Below, piece after piece: positions 1 to 8,608 of a stretch of 64,000 nt of DNA. Below the pieces are notes generated by a model, which saw only the letters and a program-made list of their open reading frames with translations, ran no database searches and was not told the origin of the DNA. A program made the position numbers and the translations under genes. Source of the stretch: Singulisphaera acidiphila DSM 18658. GTDB taxonomy: Bacteria > Planctomycetota > Planctomycetia > Isosphaerales > Isosphaeraceae. Each line of letters opens with the position of its first letter. Within the stretch, counting starts at the first letter, position 1. The stretch covers positions 4,092,001 to 4,156,000 of the forward strand of contig NC_019892.1 of the NCBI RefSeq assembly GCF_000242455.2. The letters run 5' to 3'.

Positions 1-111
1 GCCGGAATTGAACTTCCGCCGGGCGGGTCGTGGGAAATCCGGACGGTGCGAGGCGGTTTCGTCTCCCCGTCCGACACGTGCCCTGAACCAGGAATGAGGA
101 GCGACCTCGCC

Positions 112-1818
112 GTGTGGACGCAAGTCTATGACCCCCTAGGTAACTGGCCGCTCTCGACGCTCATGGCCGCGCTTCCGGTTCTCGTCCTCCTCGGGCTTCT
201 GGCCTCGGGGAAAATGGGGGCGTGGCAAGCGGCTCTGTGTGGGTTACTCACCGCCTCCGTGGTGGCGGCGACGGTCTTCAGGATGCCCCCGGAGATGATT
301 CTGGCCAGCGTGGGGGTCGGAGTGATCTTCGCCTTGTTCCGGATCGTTTGGCTGATCGTGGCGGCCGTCTTCCTGTACGACATCGCGGTGGCGACCGGGC
401 AGTTCGACGTGATGAAGGCGTCGATCGCCCGGCTCTCCGGAGACCGTCGGCTTCAAGCTGTTCTGGTCGCCTTCTCGTTCGGGGCCTTTATTGAAGGCGC
501 CGCGGGGTTCGGAGCCCCCGTGGCCATCTCGGCCGCGTTCCTCGTCGGCCTGGGATTCCAGCCTTTTCAGGCGGCCTTGCTCTGCCTGATCGCCAACACC
601 GCGCCGGTGGCCTGGGGGGCGATCGGCACACCGATCCTGACCCTGAGTAAGGTGACCGAACTCGACGTCGAAGCCCTCAGCGCCACCGCTGGGCGGATCC
701 TCCCCTTTCTCTCCCTGCTCATCCCCTTCTGGCTGGTCCGGACGATGACCGGGTGGCGGCAGACGTTCGCCGTCTGGCCGGCCCTTCTGGTGGTCGGCGG
801 CACATTCGCCGGGATTCAGTTCGCCTGGTCCAACTTCGTCGGCTTCGAGCTGGTCGACCTGGTCTCAGCCGTCGGCAGCCTGGTGGCCGGCGTGGTCCTC
901 CTCCAGTTCTGGAGGCCCAAGGACGAGTGGCGGTTCGCGCATGAGGAGGAGTCGGATAAAGAAGTCAGACCCCACGATCCCACCCACCAGCCGCTGACCG
1001 CCGGCCGGGTCGCGCGGGCCTGGATGCCGTTCGGCCTCCTCTCGCTGACGGTCCTCGTCTGGGGAATTCCCGCGATCGCCCCCCTGGGGACGCCGGCCGT
1101 CAAGGACTGGCTGGACACCCGCACCTCGTGGAAGCCGGCGATGATCGGACTCCACGAGAAAGTGGCCAAGGGAGAAGCCGTGACCGGCCACGCGCATCCC
1201 GAGCCGAAGGACTACGAAAAGGCAACGGTCGACCTCGTCCCCGTCTCTTCGACCGGTACCGCAGTCTTCCTCGCAGCCATTTTGAGCGGCCTTCTCCTGG
1301 GGGTCGGGCCGGCCACGATGGCGGTGACGCTGGCCAAGACGGTGGCACGCATGGTTCCGGCGATCGCCGCAATTTTCTCCATGCTCGCGCTCGGGTTTGT
1401 CACCAAGTATTCGGGGATGGACGCCGTGCTCGGCCTCGCCTTCACGAGGACCGGCCCCTGGCTCTACCCGGTGTTCGGCACCATGCTGGGCTGGCTCGGG
1501 GTCGCCCTGACCGGTTCCGATACCTCGAGCAACGTCCTCTTCGGCAACCTGCAAAAGATCACGGCGAAGAAGCTGGGACTCAACCCGATCTTGATGGCCG
1601 CGGCCAACACGACCGGAGGAGTCATGGGCAAAATGATTGACGCGCAGTCAATTGTCGTGGCAGCCGCAGCGACCGGTGAAGGAGGCCGCGAGGGCGAATT
1701 GCTCCGCGCTGTCCTCTGGCACAGCGTGGCGCTGGCCCTCATCGTCGGCGTCATCGTCTGGATCTATGCCCACGTCACCCCTTGGATGGTCGCCATGCCC
1801 CCCGTGGTCAGCTACTGA
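112..1818 (+). CDS. lldP: L-lactate permease (LctP/LldP family)
   Basis: Polytopic inner-membrane protein of 568 residues (family usual about 550) that by family imports lactate or glycolate with protons. It opens with WTQVYDPLGNWPLSTL, matching the family's N-terminal pattern (W-x-x-x-YDP-x-GN), and carries the conserved GAFIEGAAGFGAPVAIS stretch and the TGSDTSSNVLFGNLQ segment near the C terminus. A hydrophilic insert lies roughly at residues 340-385. I chose the GTG start at 112 because AGGAG lies 10 bases upstream and the protein then begins as the family does; an ATG at 94 and one at 46 are also in frame. No lactate dehydrogenase gene is adjacent. A hairpin follows the gene. Confidence 0.88.
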   Translation: MWTQVYDPLGNWPLSTLMAALPVLVLLGLLASGKMGAWQAALCGLLTASVVAATVFRMPPEMILASVGVGVIFALFRIVWLIVAAVFLYDIAVATGQFDVMKASIARLSGDRRLQAVLVAFSFGAFIEGAAGFGAPVAISAAFLVGLGFQPFQAALLCLIANTAPVAWGAIGTPILTLSKVTELDVEALSATAGRILPFLSLLIPFWLVRTMTGWRQTFAVWPALLVVGGTFAGIQFAWSNFVGFELVDLVSAVGSLVAGVVLLQFWRPKDEWRFAHEEESDKEVRPHDPTHQPLTAGRVARAWMPFGLLSLTVLVWGIPAIAPLGTPAVKDWLDTRTSWKPAMIGLHEKVAKGEAVTGHAHPEPKDYEKATVDLVPVSSTGTAVFLAAILSGLLLGVGPATMAVTLAKTVARMVPAIAAIFSMLALGFVTKYSGMDAVLGLAFTRTGPWLYPVFGTMLGWLGVALTGSDTSSNVLFGNLQKITAKKLGLNPILMAAANTTGGVMGKMIDAQSIVVAAAATGEGGREGELLRAVLWHSVALALIVGVIVWIYAHVTPWMVAMPPVVSY

Positions 1819-1876
1819 GAAATCCGTTCAACACCTCTGACGCGAGCGAAACTGTCCAGGCGAGGTGAAAGACTAA

Positions 1877-1925
1877 AAATGCCCCGCTCTCCCCACCGAT
1901 TCGGTCAGGGAGACACGGGGCATTT
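1877..1925. terminator. Hairpin terminator between convergent genes
   Basis: Arms AAATGCCCCG (1877-1886) and CGGGGCATTT (1916-1925) are perfect complements, with a further partial stem inside the loop. The A-rich and T-rich ends make it usable from both strands, fitting its place between the lactate permease and the small minus-strand gene. Confidence 0.6.
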
Positions 1926-2050
1926 GAGGACAGGTGGGACATCCGACCCTTGAATCAGCGATCCTTCCCTAGCGGGGAATAACCCGTAAAGGCCGGTAGA
2001 ACGGGGCGGTGGGGCCTCCGGTGTCCCAGGAGAGATCCTGGCCCGACCGC

Positions 2051-2284
2051 TCAGCTCTGGCTCCGGCCATGGGTAAATTCATGCTCCATCAGGCTGAGGC
2101 GACCCTCTCCGGCATCGGGGGCTTCCGATAGGCCGGCGTCACGCATCTCGGGGGCCTCACGAGCGAGCTCGGCTTGCTCGGGAGCTTCAATATCCTGATA
2201 AATCGGCTCGACCATCGAAGAAGACGAAAGTGACGTCGAGTGTTCTGAAGCAATGAGACGCTTGGAACGAATCGCGATCGACAT
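2051..2284 (-). CDS. Small protein of unknown function
   Basis: A 77-residue protein that I do not recognise. It starts MSIAIRSKRLIASEH, then has a Ser run and an acidic, Glu/Ala-rich second half. There is no signal peptide or membrane segment. The best argument for it is the start: GGGAGG lies 6 bases before the ATG at 2284, one of the better Shine-Dalgarno sites in the area. It could be a lineage-specific small cytoplasmic protein. The gene is divergent from the phosphodiesterase gene and its 3' end faces the lactate permease gene across a hairpin. Confidence 0.5.
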   Translation of the reverse strand: MSIAIRSKRLIASEHSTSLSSSSMVEPIYQDIEAPEQAELAREAPEMRDAGLSEAPDAGEGRLSLMEHEFTHGRSQS

Positions 2285-2603
2285 GCGACACCTCCCCGCG
2301 AAGCGCGGGTAAAGCCAGGGAGGGGGAGTCGCGATCCGGCGTTGCGGACCGAGATCAACTCCCTTCCCGCGACCGACCTTTCTCGCGGTCGGTCGCGCAC
2401 CGGCCCAAGACAAAAGGGCAGTGCAGAGTCTTCCAAGAACCACGGACTCAGGACAAAATCGTGACCGGAGTTCGCAGCCTCGTGTGCTCCTTCGGCTAGT
2501 TTACCGCCTGATTCCAGGTTCGGCCAGAGCGAGAGCGGTCTTGAGCCGATCTCCTCGATCGAAATCAGGGACCGATGACGATTCTTCTCAACAGGAGTAC
2601 ATG
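2285..2603. other. Divergent intergenic region
   Basis: About 320 bases between the small minus-strand gene and the phosphodiesterase gene. It must hold the promoters of both, but I see no convincing -35/-10 pair. A short GC-rich inverted repeat (GACCGACC...GGTCGGTC, about 2370-2395) is the only structure noticed. Confidence 0.4.
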
Positions 2604-3101
2604 ATGCGAATCGGAATCCTTTCCGATACCCACAACCGCGTCCAACGCACAAAGCTCGCGGTGCAATTGCTGATCGCCGAGGGGGCCCAAGCCCTCATCC
2701 ATTGCGGCGACCTGACAAACAGTGAAGTTGTCGAAGAATGTTCCGCCCTACCTTGCTATTACGTCTTTGGTAACAACGACTTCGACGAATCCGAACTGAG
2801 CCGTTCCATGACCCTGGGAGGCGGGATCTGCTTGGGGAAAGGGGGGGAGTTCACTCTGGCCGGACGGCGAATCGCGGTGACTCACGGCGACTCGACCCAG
2901 GAGATCCGCCGCCTCGCCGCGCTTGAGCCCGACTACCTGATGTTTGGCCACACTCATGTTCGGGCCGACGAAAAGCATGGGCCGACTCGTTACATCAACC
3001 CAGGTGCTCTCCACCGTGCACCAACCTGGACGGTCGCTCGACTCGACCTGGACTCGGATGAACTGCGTCACCTGGATGTTTTCGATCATCAGAGACGGTG
3101 A
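2604..3101 (+). CDS. YfcE/MJ0936-type metallophosphoesterase
   Basis: A 165-residue cytoplasmic phosphodiesterase of the calcineurin-like superfamily, small YfcE/MJ0936 branch, which hydrolyses phosphodiesters using two metal ions. The full metal-binding set is visible: D8-x-H10 in ILSDTH, D36 in HCGDL, N58 in GNND, the His of VTHGD (about residue 93) and GHTH (about residues 115-118). Length is normal for the family. AGGAG at 2593-2597 favours the ATG at 2604 over the one at 2601. The physiological substrate is not known for this branch. Confidence 0.9.
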   Translation: MRIGILSDTHNRVQRTKLAVQLLIAEGAQALIHCGDLTNSEVVEECSALPCYYVFGNNDFDESELSRSMTLGGGICLGKGGEFTLAGRRIAVTHGDSTQEIRRLAALEPDYLMFGHTHVRADEKHGPTRYINPGALHRAPTWTVARLDLDSDELRHLDVFDHQRR

Positions 3102-3153
3102 GATTCGGGCCTGTTAAAAGGTTCCGATCTGGCGGGTTTTGCGGCCCACGGCC

Positions 3154-3159
3154 TATAAT
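3154..3159 (+). promoter_or_regulatory. Candidate -10 element
   Basis: A perfect TATAAT sits 110 bases before the GlmU-like gene. There is no good -35 at 16-18 bases, so this is only a candidate. Confidence 0.35.
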
Positions 3160-3268
3160 CACAGACGCGATGCCGGCTAAGGACGGCAATCTCGACATCG
3201 CTGAAGTCATCCGCGCACGACGCGGTGCGTGCGAAGGTCGAAACGCCGATCTTGCTACGGAGGGATTC

Positions 3269-4612
3269 ATGCGTCTCTGCCTGGTTGAAGACAATGCTGT
3301 CGCAGGCCTTGAACCATTGACTCTGACCCGTCCGGTGTTCGCTCTCCTCCTGGGATCGAGCACACTCGGCACCAAAATCGTCAAAGCGTTCGGTGTAGGT
3401 CCGGGTCCAAACCGCAGGGGTGTGGTGATTCGCCCGTACCTGGCCGCGCTCCAGCAAGCACTCGATCCCCAGACGCCGGTAAACGATCGCGATTGGCTGG
3501 CGCGTGGCCCTGTCCTGGCCGTCAACAGCCGCTGGGTGCCTCCCGCAAATCTTGATATCCCCAGTTCCTCCACACCCTGGGTCGGTCTGTGCAACGGACA
3601 ACCGGCCTGCGCCTTGGTCGGCCCGGATCAGGCGATCGGGCTGGAATCGAACAGCGCCGCCGCCTGGTTCGATGAGCAGATGTCCCGAATGGGTGGAGTG
3701 GAGTTGGGCGGGGAATGGATCGAGCGCCCCTGGGACATCGTCGTCAAGAATGCCGACCACCTGGTTCGCGACTTCAACGCCGACGGAAAGGTCGGCCTGA
3801 GCAACCGCCACCTCACGACCGCCGCGCTGGTGGGACCGGCCAATCGCCTCTTCGTTCACGAAACGGCGAGGATCGACCCGTACACGGTGTTCGATACGAC
3901 GAACGGTCCGATCACGGTCTCCGCCGGCGCCTGGGTGCAGCCCTTCACCCGGATCGAGGGGCCTTGCTTCATCGCCCGCGACACCCAGCTCTTCCGCGCC
4001 AACCTGCGGGGCGGGGTGACCCTGGGCCCCAACTGTCGGATCGGCGGCGAAGTCGAGGCGACGGTCGTCCACGGCCACTCGAACAAATACCACGAGGGGT
4101 TCCTGGGGCACGCTTACGTCGGCGAGTGGGTCAACCTGGGGGCGATCACCTCCAACAGCGACCTGCGGAACGACTACGGCGAAGTGTTCGTCCCGCTGGG
4201 CGGCGATCCCATCGGCACCAAGCAGGCCAAGGTCGGCTGCTTCATCGGCGACCACACCCGGACCGGTTTGGGCAGCATGCTGAATACGGGAACGGTGATC
4301 GGTGTGATGTGCAACGTCCTGCCCGCCGGACCGTTGTTGCCCAAGCACGTCCCTTCCTTCACCGCAGTGCTCTATGGCAAAGTCGCGCCCGGCTTCCCGC
4401 TGGAGCAAATGTTCGACACGGCCCGAATCGTGATGGGGCGTCGAGGCCAGGTCTTCACCGAGGTTGAAGAGCATCTCTACCTCGACCTTTACGAGCAGAC
4501 TCGTCTCGAGCGAGAACGCGCTTTCCAGCGAGTCCACGATCGCCGAGGCGACAACTGGCCGGTCGCGGGACGGCCTCCGCTCAACTCCGGACAGGGAATC
4601 GCCGGCGTTTGA
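3269..4612 (+). CDS. GlmU-like sugar-phosphate nucleotidyltransferase/acyltransferase
   Basis: A 447-residue protein resembling the alternative bacterial GlmU group (putative UDP-GlcNAc diphosphorylase/GlcN-1-P acetyltransferase, TIGR03991 type), which would make a nucleotide-activated amino sugar for the envelope. The N-terminal region has the group's opening (CLVEDNAVAGLEPLTLTRPV). The C-terminal part, roughly residues 190-420, shows hexapeptide-type repeats expected of a left-handed beta helix, with VNLGAITSNSDLRNDYG close to its end. The start at 3269 has GGAGGG 5 bases upstream; an upstream in-frame extension lacks support. The classical GlmU loop G-x-G-T-x-M is not present, so function is inferred from overall similarity. 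Confidence 0.75.
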   Translation: MRLCLVEDNAVAGLEPLTLTRPVFALLLGSSTLGTKIVKAFGVGPGPNRRGVVIRPYLAALQQALDPQTPVNDRDWLARGPVLAVNSRWVPPANLDIPSSSTPWVGLCNGQPACALVGPDQAIGLESNSAAAWFDEQMSRMGGVELGGEWIERPWDIVVKNADHLVRDFNADGKVGLSNRHLTTAALVGPANRLFVHETARIDPYTVFDTTNGPITVSAGAWVQPFTRIEGPCFIARDTQLFRANLRGGVTLGPNCRIGGEVEATVVHGHSNKYHEGFLGHAYVGEWVNLGAITSNSDLRNDYGEVFVPLGGDPIGTKQAKVGCFIGDHTRTGLGSMLNTGTVIGVMCNVLPAGPLLPKHVPSFTAVLYGKVAPGFPLEQMFDTARIVMGRRGQVFTEVEEHLYLDLYEQTRLERERAFQRVHDRRGDNWPVAGRPPLNSGQGIAGV

Positions 4613-4640
4613 CGATCGGTCGCGTCGATGCGGGTTCGAT

Positions 4641-4674
4641 CGTGGGTGCCTGGGTTCGGTTCGGAGCACCCACG
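4641..4674 (+). terminator. Intergenic hairpin
   Basis: Perfect 9-base stem CGTGGGTGC (4641-4649) / GCACCCACG (4666-4674) just after the GlmU-like gene. No T-run follows. The GGGTGC...GCACCC core recurs at 34252-34298, so this may be a dispersed repeat acting as a terminator. Confidence 0.45.
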
Positions 4675-4938
4675 TCGCAAGCGACCTTGGGCCTCGCTCT
4701 TGCCCAGGCAGTTCCCCTCATTGCCGAGACGAAGCGCGCGGTCCCAGGTCGGCTCGCCGGCCCCTGCGCCTCGTCTCGTCCCCCACATCCTGGACGACTC
4801 GCCATCGTCTCGATCGCGCCTCCGGCTTTCCGTGAACCTTCTGACTTGCCCTCTACTCTAGGATGGGAAGTAGCGAGCGACGGCGTACCGATCGCTCGGA
4901 AGAACGCACTGATGCTGTTGAGAAGGCGGTCGATTGCC

Positions 4939-5913
4939 ATGTTGGTGACGGAGATCGTTCACGGGGAGTCGAGTTCAGATCGAGTAGGGGACCTTGGCGC
5001 ATACGTCTCGCTCGCGCTCATGGTCTTGATCGGATCGACCACGGCGACGGCCGCGAAATACGTCGTCCGCGAATTGCCGGTGGGGTTAGTCCCGGTGATC
5101 CGATTTGGCTGCGCGGGGCTCTGCCTGCTGCCGGTCGTCTGGCGTGAGGGAGCCCTGAGCCGACTGATTCGAAATGATGGTCTGCGGCTCCTCATCGGAG
5201 CGGCGCTCTGCGTCCCGATCAACCAATCGTTCTTCCTCAACGCCACGCGCCTGGCTCCCACCTCACACGTCGCCTTGTTCTACGCGGCGGTTCCCCTGGT
5301 CGTGCTGCTCCTCGCCAGCGCCTTGGGCCAGGAACGCCTGAATCTCGACCGGCTCGGAGGCATCCTGGCCAGCATCTTGGGCGTAGTCATCATCGGCCTG
5401 GGAAACTTCTGGCAGGGGGGGGCGGAGAGTCGAGACGCAGTCTGGGGAGACCTCCTGCTTCTCGGGGCCGTGGTCTCCTGGGGAGCGTACATGACGGTCA
5501 ATAAGCCCCTGGTTGCAAAGCACGGGGCGCTGCCGGTACTCGCGGCCACCTTCCTGCTCGGCAGTCTCCTCGACTTGCCGATTGCGCTGGTGACGCGGCC
5601 AAGCTGGACCGCGATTGTGACCGCCTCACCGGCTGCCTGGCGCGGGCTGGCGTTCCTGATCCTGGTGTCGACCATCCTCGGCCTGGCCTTTCAGAACCAG
5701 GCGCTTCGCCGCCTCGATGCCAGCCAGGTGGCTTCGGTCGGCAACGCCTCGCCCATACTGACCGTCCTCTGGGGGATCTGGCTCTTTCACGAGGCGGTCA
5801 CACCCGCGCTGGCCCTCGGTGGAATTCTGACGCTGGGCGGGATCGTCTGGACCAGCCGCAAAGACTTCAAGTTCGCCCCGCAACTCGCTCCGACCGATTC
5901 GGTCTCGCTCTGA
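4939..5913 (+). CDS. DMT-superfamily EamA transporter
   Basis: A 324-residue integral membrane protein with about ten hydrophobic segments in two EamA repeats, typical of drug/metabolite exporters. The signature region ATRLAPTSHVALFYAAVPLVV lies at the end of repeat 1, and DASQVASVGNASPILTVLWG at the same place in repeat 2. Substrate cannot be told from sequence. The start is uncertain: ATG 4939 puts the first membrane helix near residue 20; ATG 4912 (GGA 11 bases upstream) would add nine residues. About 325 bases separate it from the previous gene, which contain only the hairpin at 4641-4674. Confidence 0.82.
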   Translation: MLVTEIVHGESSSDRVGDLGAYVSLALMVLIGSTTATAAKYVVRELPVGLVPVIRFGCAGLCLLPVVWREGALSRLIRNDGLRLLIGAALCVPINQSFFLNATRLAPTSHVALFYAAVPLVVLLLASALGQERLNLDRLGGILASILGVVIIGLGNFWQGGAESRDAVWGDLLLLGAVVSWGAYMTVNKPLVAKHGALPVLAATFLLGSLLDLPIALVTRPSWTAIVTASPAAWRGLAFLILVSTILGLAFQNQALRRLDASQVASVGNASPILTVLWGIWLFHEAVTPALALGGILTLGGIVWTSRKDFKFAPQLAPTDSVSL

Positions 5914-5938
5914 GAAGGGGCGTAGCTTGATTCAAGCA

Positions 5939-5980
5939 AGCGGGGAGCTTTCGCTTCCCGCTCGCCTTTATGGGCGAGCG
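5939..5980. repeat. Double palindrome between convergent genes
   Basis: Hairpin AGCGGGGAGC-TTTC-GCTTCCCGCT (5939-5962, one mismatch) overlaps a second, GCTCGCC-TTTAT-GGGCGAGC. The motif GGGAGC-n4-GCT...GCTCGCC recurs at 26463-26561, so it is a dispersed palindromic element, here also placed to end transcription of both flanking genes. Confidence 0.5.
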
Positions 5981-5996
5981 CATTCTCCTTCTGCAA

Positions 5997-7202
5997 TCAG
6001 CGGCCGGCCTTCACGAGGATCCGGGATTGCTCGACGTCCTCAAGGGGAACGGGCGAAGGATCGGGGTGGTAGTGGGGAAGGTCGACCCAGCGTGAAGGCG
6101 GGACGGAGCCACCACCGGCGAGGTCTCGACGAAGCATGCTCCCGAGTTCGGTCGTCAGGGTGAAGGCGCCTCGGCCGTCGAGGTGAGTTGCATCGACGAA
6201 TGCGGTGTGGTCGTACCCTGAGTGGCGACCGTCGACCACGGTGAGATGAGGATAGGGCTGCTGAAACGAGCGGACGAATTTCAGGTATCCCGCCTCGGCC
6301 CCCGTTTCCTCGCGTCTCGCTTGGAGCGCGGGGGAAACGGGTGGAAGCAGCCAGTAGACCCGAATCCCGCGTTCCGCGGTCAGGTCAAGAATTCGACGAA
6401 TATAGGTTTTGTTCACGCGATGGCAGTACCAGAGATGCGAGAGAAGCGTCTTGTGCTGCTCAGCGCTGACCTCGCCGTTGAAGGCAGGGTTCCTGGCCGC
6501 GACGTTCGCGCCGTGGTTGACCCCCCAGTTTCGCTGACAGACCCGGTTGAGGAGTCGCATCGGGGAATCTTCTCCCCTGAATGCCGCCAGAATCGCGCCG
6601 CGGACCTCCAGCCGCCCCCGAAACGTCGGCAAGAGCCGCCCTAGGGCGAGGTTGACCAGGAGTGAGCCGCCGTGGTCGCTTCGTGCCAGGTCCAGGCATT
6701 CCCGAAACGTGAGAATCTCCTGCCAATAGCGGAGGTTGTAGCGAGGGCTACCTACGAGGACCCCCGGCTTGAAGTCGAGCACGACCGCCTTCGGCCGGGC
6801 CCCTGCATCGAGGGCGCGGCGGAGCAGGAAGTAGGTCGCCGGCGCGGGGCCTCGGGCAATCGCCAGGTTACAGGTCCGTTCCCCCGTTTCCGCCTCAAGA
6901 ACGGACGGGATGACACCGTGCTTGACCAGGCTGTCGCCCACCCCAAGGATCGTACAGCCCGGCGCCTCGCGACGAGCCGCCTGGGCGCTGAGCTGCCAGC
7001 TCAGGCTGACCGGGTCCGAAAAGTCGAGCGGATGCCGGGCGACCCCACATTCAATCACGGCCAGCAGGCCGAGCATGCCGAGGAGCCCCCACGGAATCGA
7101 GGCCGAGACGCGTGCCCGCACAGGCGGAATTCCCACCGGAACGCAGGAGACGCGAGGCGATCGGGTCCGACTCGCCGGACCAAGGAGTCGAGGCGAAGAC
7201 AT
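5997..7202 (-). CDS. Membrane-anchored SGNH-like protein
   Basis: A 401-residue protein with one N-terminal membrane segment (about residues 37-53, IPWGLLGMLGLLAVIEC) and the rest outside the cytoplasm. ILGVGDSLVKHG (about residues 85-96) has the GDS nucleophile motif of SGNH/GDSL hydrolases, and FVDATHLDGRGA near the C terminus gives the D-x-x-H that completes the catalytic set. This resembles cell-envelope O-acetyl esterase/transferase-like proteins of planctomycetes, but the substrate is unknown. The start has AGGAAGGG 9 bases upstream. An alternative reading is a structural SGNH domain without activity. Confidence 0.65.
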   Translation of the reverse strand: MSSPRLLGPASRTRSPRVSCVPVGIPPVRARVSASIPWGLLGMLGLLAVIECGVARHPLDFSDPVSLSWQLSAQAARREAPGCTILGVGDSLVKHGVIPSVLEAETGERTCNLAIARGPAPATYFLLRRALDAGARPKAVVLDFKPGVLVGSPRYNLRYWQEILTFRECLDLARSDHGGSLLVNLALGRLLPTFRGRLEVRGAILAAFRGEDSPMRLLNRVCQRNWGVNHGANVAARNPAFNGEVSAEQHKTLLSHLWYCHRVNKTYIRRILDLTAERGIRVYWLLPPVSPALQARREETGAEAGYLKFVRSFQQPYPHLTVVDGRHSGYDHTAFVDATHLDGRGAFTLTTELGSMLRRDLAGGGSVPPSRWVDLPHYHPDPSPVPLEDVEQSRILVKAGR

Positions 7203-7383
7203 CGCTCAAAGCCCTTCCTGAACCGCCAACAGCCCCGAGCGGTCCGGTCGGTTCGACCGGATTACCAGGGCCTTTCGCGCCTCATCCAGCGCCAATGGCC
7301 GAAAAAAGTCCAGGCCAAAGGCAACGCGCAATCGCAGTCGAGGGTGCGGAATCGCCGGCACATGCGACGCTATTGACAAGGCC

Positions 7384-7412
7384 TTGCTGCCCGATCGCCG
7401 AGTCGGTTATCC
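7384..7412 (+). promoter_or_regulatory. Candidate promoter for glycosyltransferase operon
   Basis: TTGCTG (7384-7389), 17-base spacer, TTATCC (7407-7412), some 70 bases before the gene at 7484. A separate TTGACA at 7374 has no matching -10. Weak call. Confidence 0.3.
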
Positions 7413-7483
7413 TCGCCCACCTCCCTAGTCTTGGCCGAAATTCACTGCGCCGCATCTTGAGCGGTCCGTAAGAGGTTGATTTC

Positions 7484-8608
7484 ATGGGACGTTGCGGCGG
7501 GCTGGCCGTTTATGTGACGAGCCACGGCTTTGGCCACCTGAACCGCTCGGTGGCAGTGATCAACCGGATGCCAACCGACATTCCGGTCACAGTCCGTTGC
7601 CACCCGAACCTGTTCGCCCACTGGCGTGAGCGTCTCCGCCGGCCGGCGGAACTGGAGGCTCATGTCTCCGACGTCGGTGCCCTGAACCCGCCCGGCGATA
7701 GCAATGCGACCGACGGCGAGGCCACGCTGGCGATGGCGGGGCGAGTGCACGCCGAGGCGATCGCCCGGGTCGACGCAGAAGCGGCCAAGCTTCGCGACGA
7801 GGGGACGGCCGCCGTGCTTTGCGACGTCCCACCCGTTCCGCTCGTGGCCGCGCGTCGCGCGGGGGTGCCTGGGTTCTTACTGGCTAACTTCACCTGGGCC
7901 GATATCTACGCCCCTTACGCCAAGGTCCTGGGGAGTGAGGCGGCCGACTTCGTTGCCGCAATGCGCCGCGACTATCGCCAGGCCACTGCACTGTTCCGGG
8001 CCGAACCGGCCCTGCGAATGTCGGAGCTCGCGCCTACGATTGAGGTCGGGATGGTCGTGACCCCCGGGCGGAACCGGAGAGACGAGCTCGTGAAACAGCT
8101 CGGGCTTTCCCCCGCCGTCAAGCTCGTCTATTTCTACGTCGGCCGATACGGCCAGGCGAATCTCGGCTGGGAACGGCTCGCACGGCTCCAGAGCCGTGGG
8201 ATTCACTTCGTGGGCTTTCATGAGGCACCGGTCGGCCCGTTGGCCAACCTGCACGCGATCGAGCCCACCGAATGGACCGGGGCCGACCTGGCGGCCTCGG
8301 CCGATGCAATCGTGGCCAAGGCCGGCTATGGCACCACCTGCGAAGCGATGGTTTCGGGAACACCGATGATTTATCCTCCCAGAACCGGTTTCGCCGAACA
8401 CCGAGCCCTGGATCGTGCGCTGCGAAGCTGGGGGGGAGGCGTCCCTGCCTCCGCGCGCGCCTTTGCCGAGTTCCGGCTCGACTCGCACCTGAACAAGGCC
8501 CTCGCAATGAAGCCCGGCCCCCCCCCGTTCGCCGCTGACGGCGCAGGCCGGGTCGCTGAACGGCTGGCGCAGACCTGCCGGAGTACACCGCCTCGGAGAG
8601 TCCAATGA
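7484..8608 (+). CDS. Glycosyltransferase-like protein (GT-B fold)
   Basis: A 374-residue protein opening with a Rossmann-like strand and the motif YVTSHGFGHLNR, typical of GT-B enzymes of the UDP-glycosyltransferase/MurG-like type and of the N-terminal domain of arabinokinase-like proteins. The nucleotide-sugar-binding half has ADAIVAKAGYGTTCEAMVSG (about residues 270-290), the expected G-Y-G-T-x-x-E loop. Donor and acceptor are unknown. AAGAGG lies about 8 bases before the ATG. The stop overlaps the next start by four bases (ATGA), so the two are translationally coupled. Confidence 0.72.
   Translation: MGRCGGLAVYVTSHGFGHLNRSVAVINRMPTDIPVTVRCHPNLFAHWRERLRRPAELEAHVSDVGALNPPGDSNATDGEATLAMAGRVHAEAIARVDAEAAKLRDEGTAAVLCDVPPVPLVAARRAGVPGFLLANFTWADIYAPYAKVLGSEAADFVAAMRRDYRQATALFRAEPALRMSELAPTIEVGMVVTPGRNRRDELVKQLGLSPAVKLVYFYVGRYGQANLGWERLARLQSRGIHFVGFHEAPVGPLANLHAIEPTEWTGADLAASADAIVAKAGYGTTCEAMVSGTPMIYPPRTGFAEHRALDRALRSWGGGVPASARAFAEFRLDSHLNKALAMKPGPPPFAADGAGRVAERLAQTCRSTPPRRVQ

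Noticed and set aside
3089..4669. Long minus-strand frame opposite the GlmU-like gene
   Set aside because: High-GC antisense shadow; the plus strand has clear motifs and a good start.
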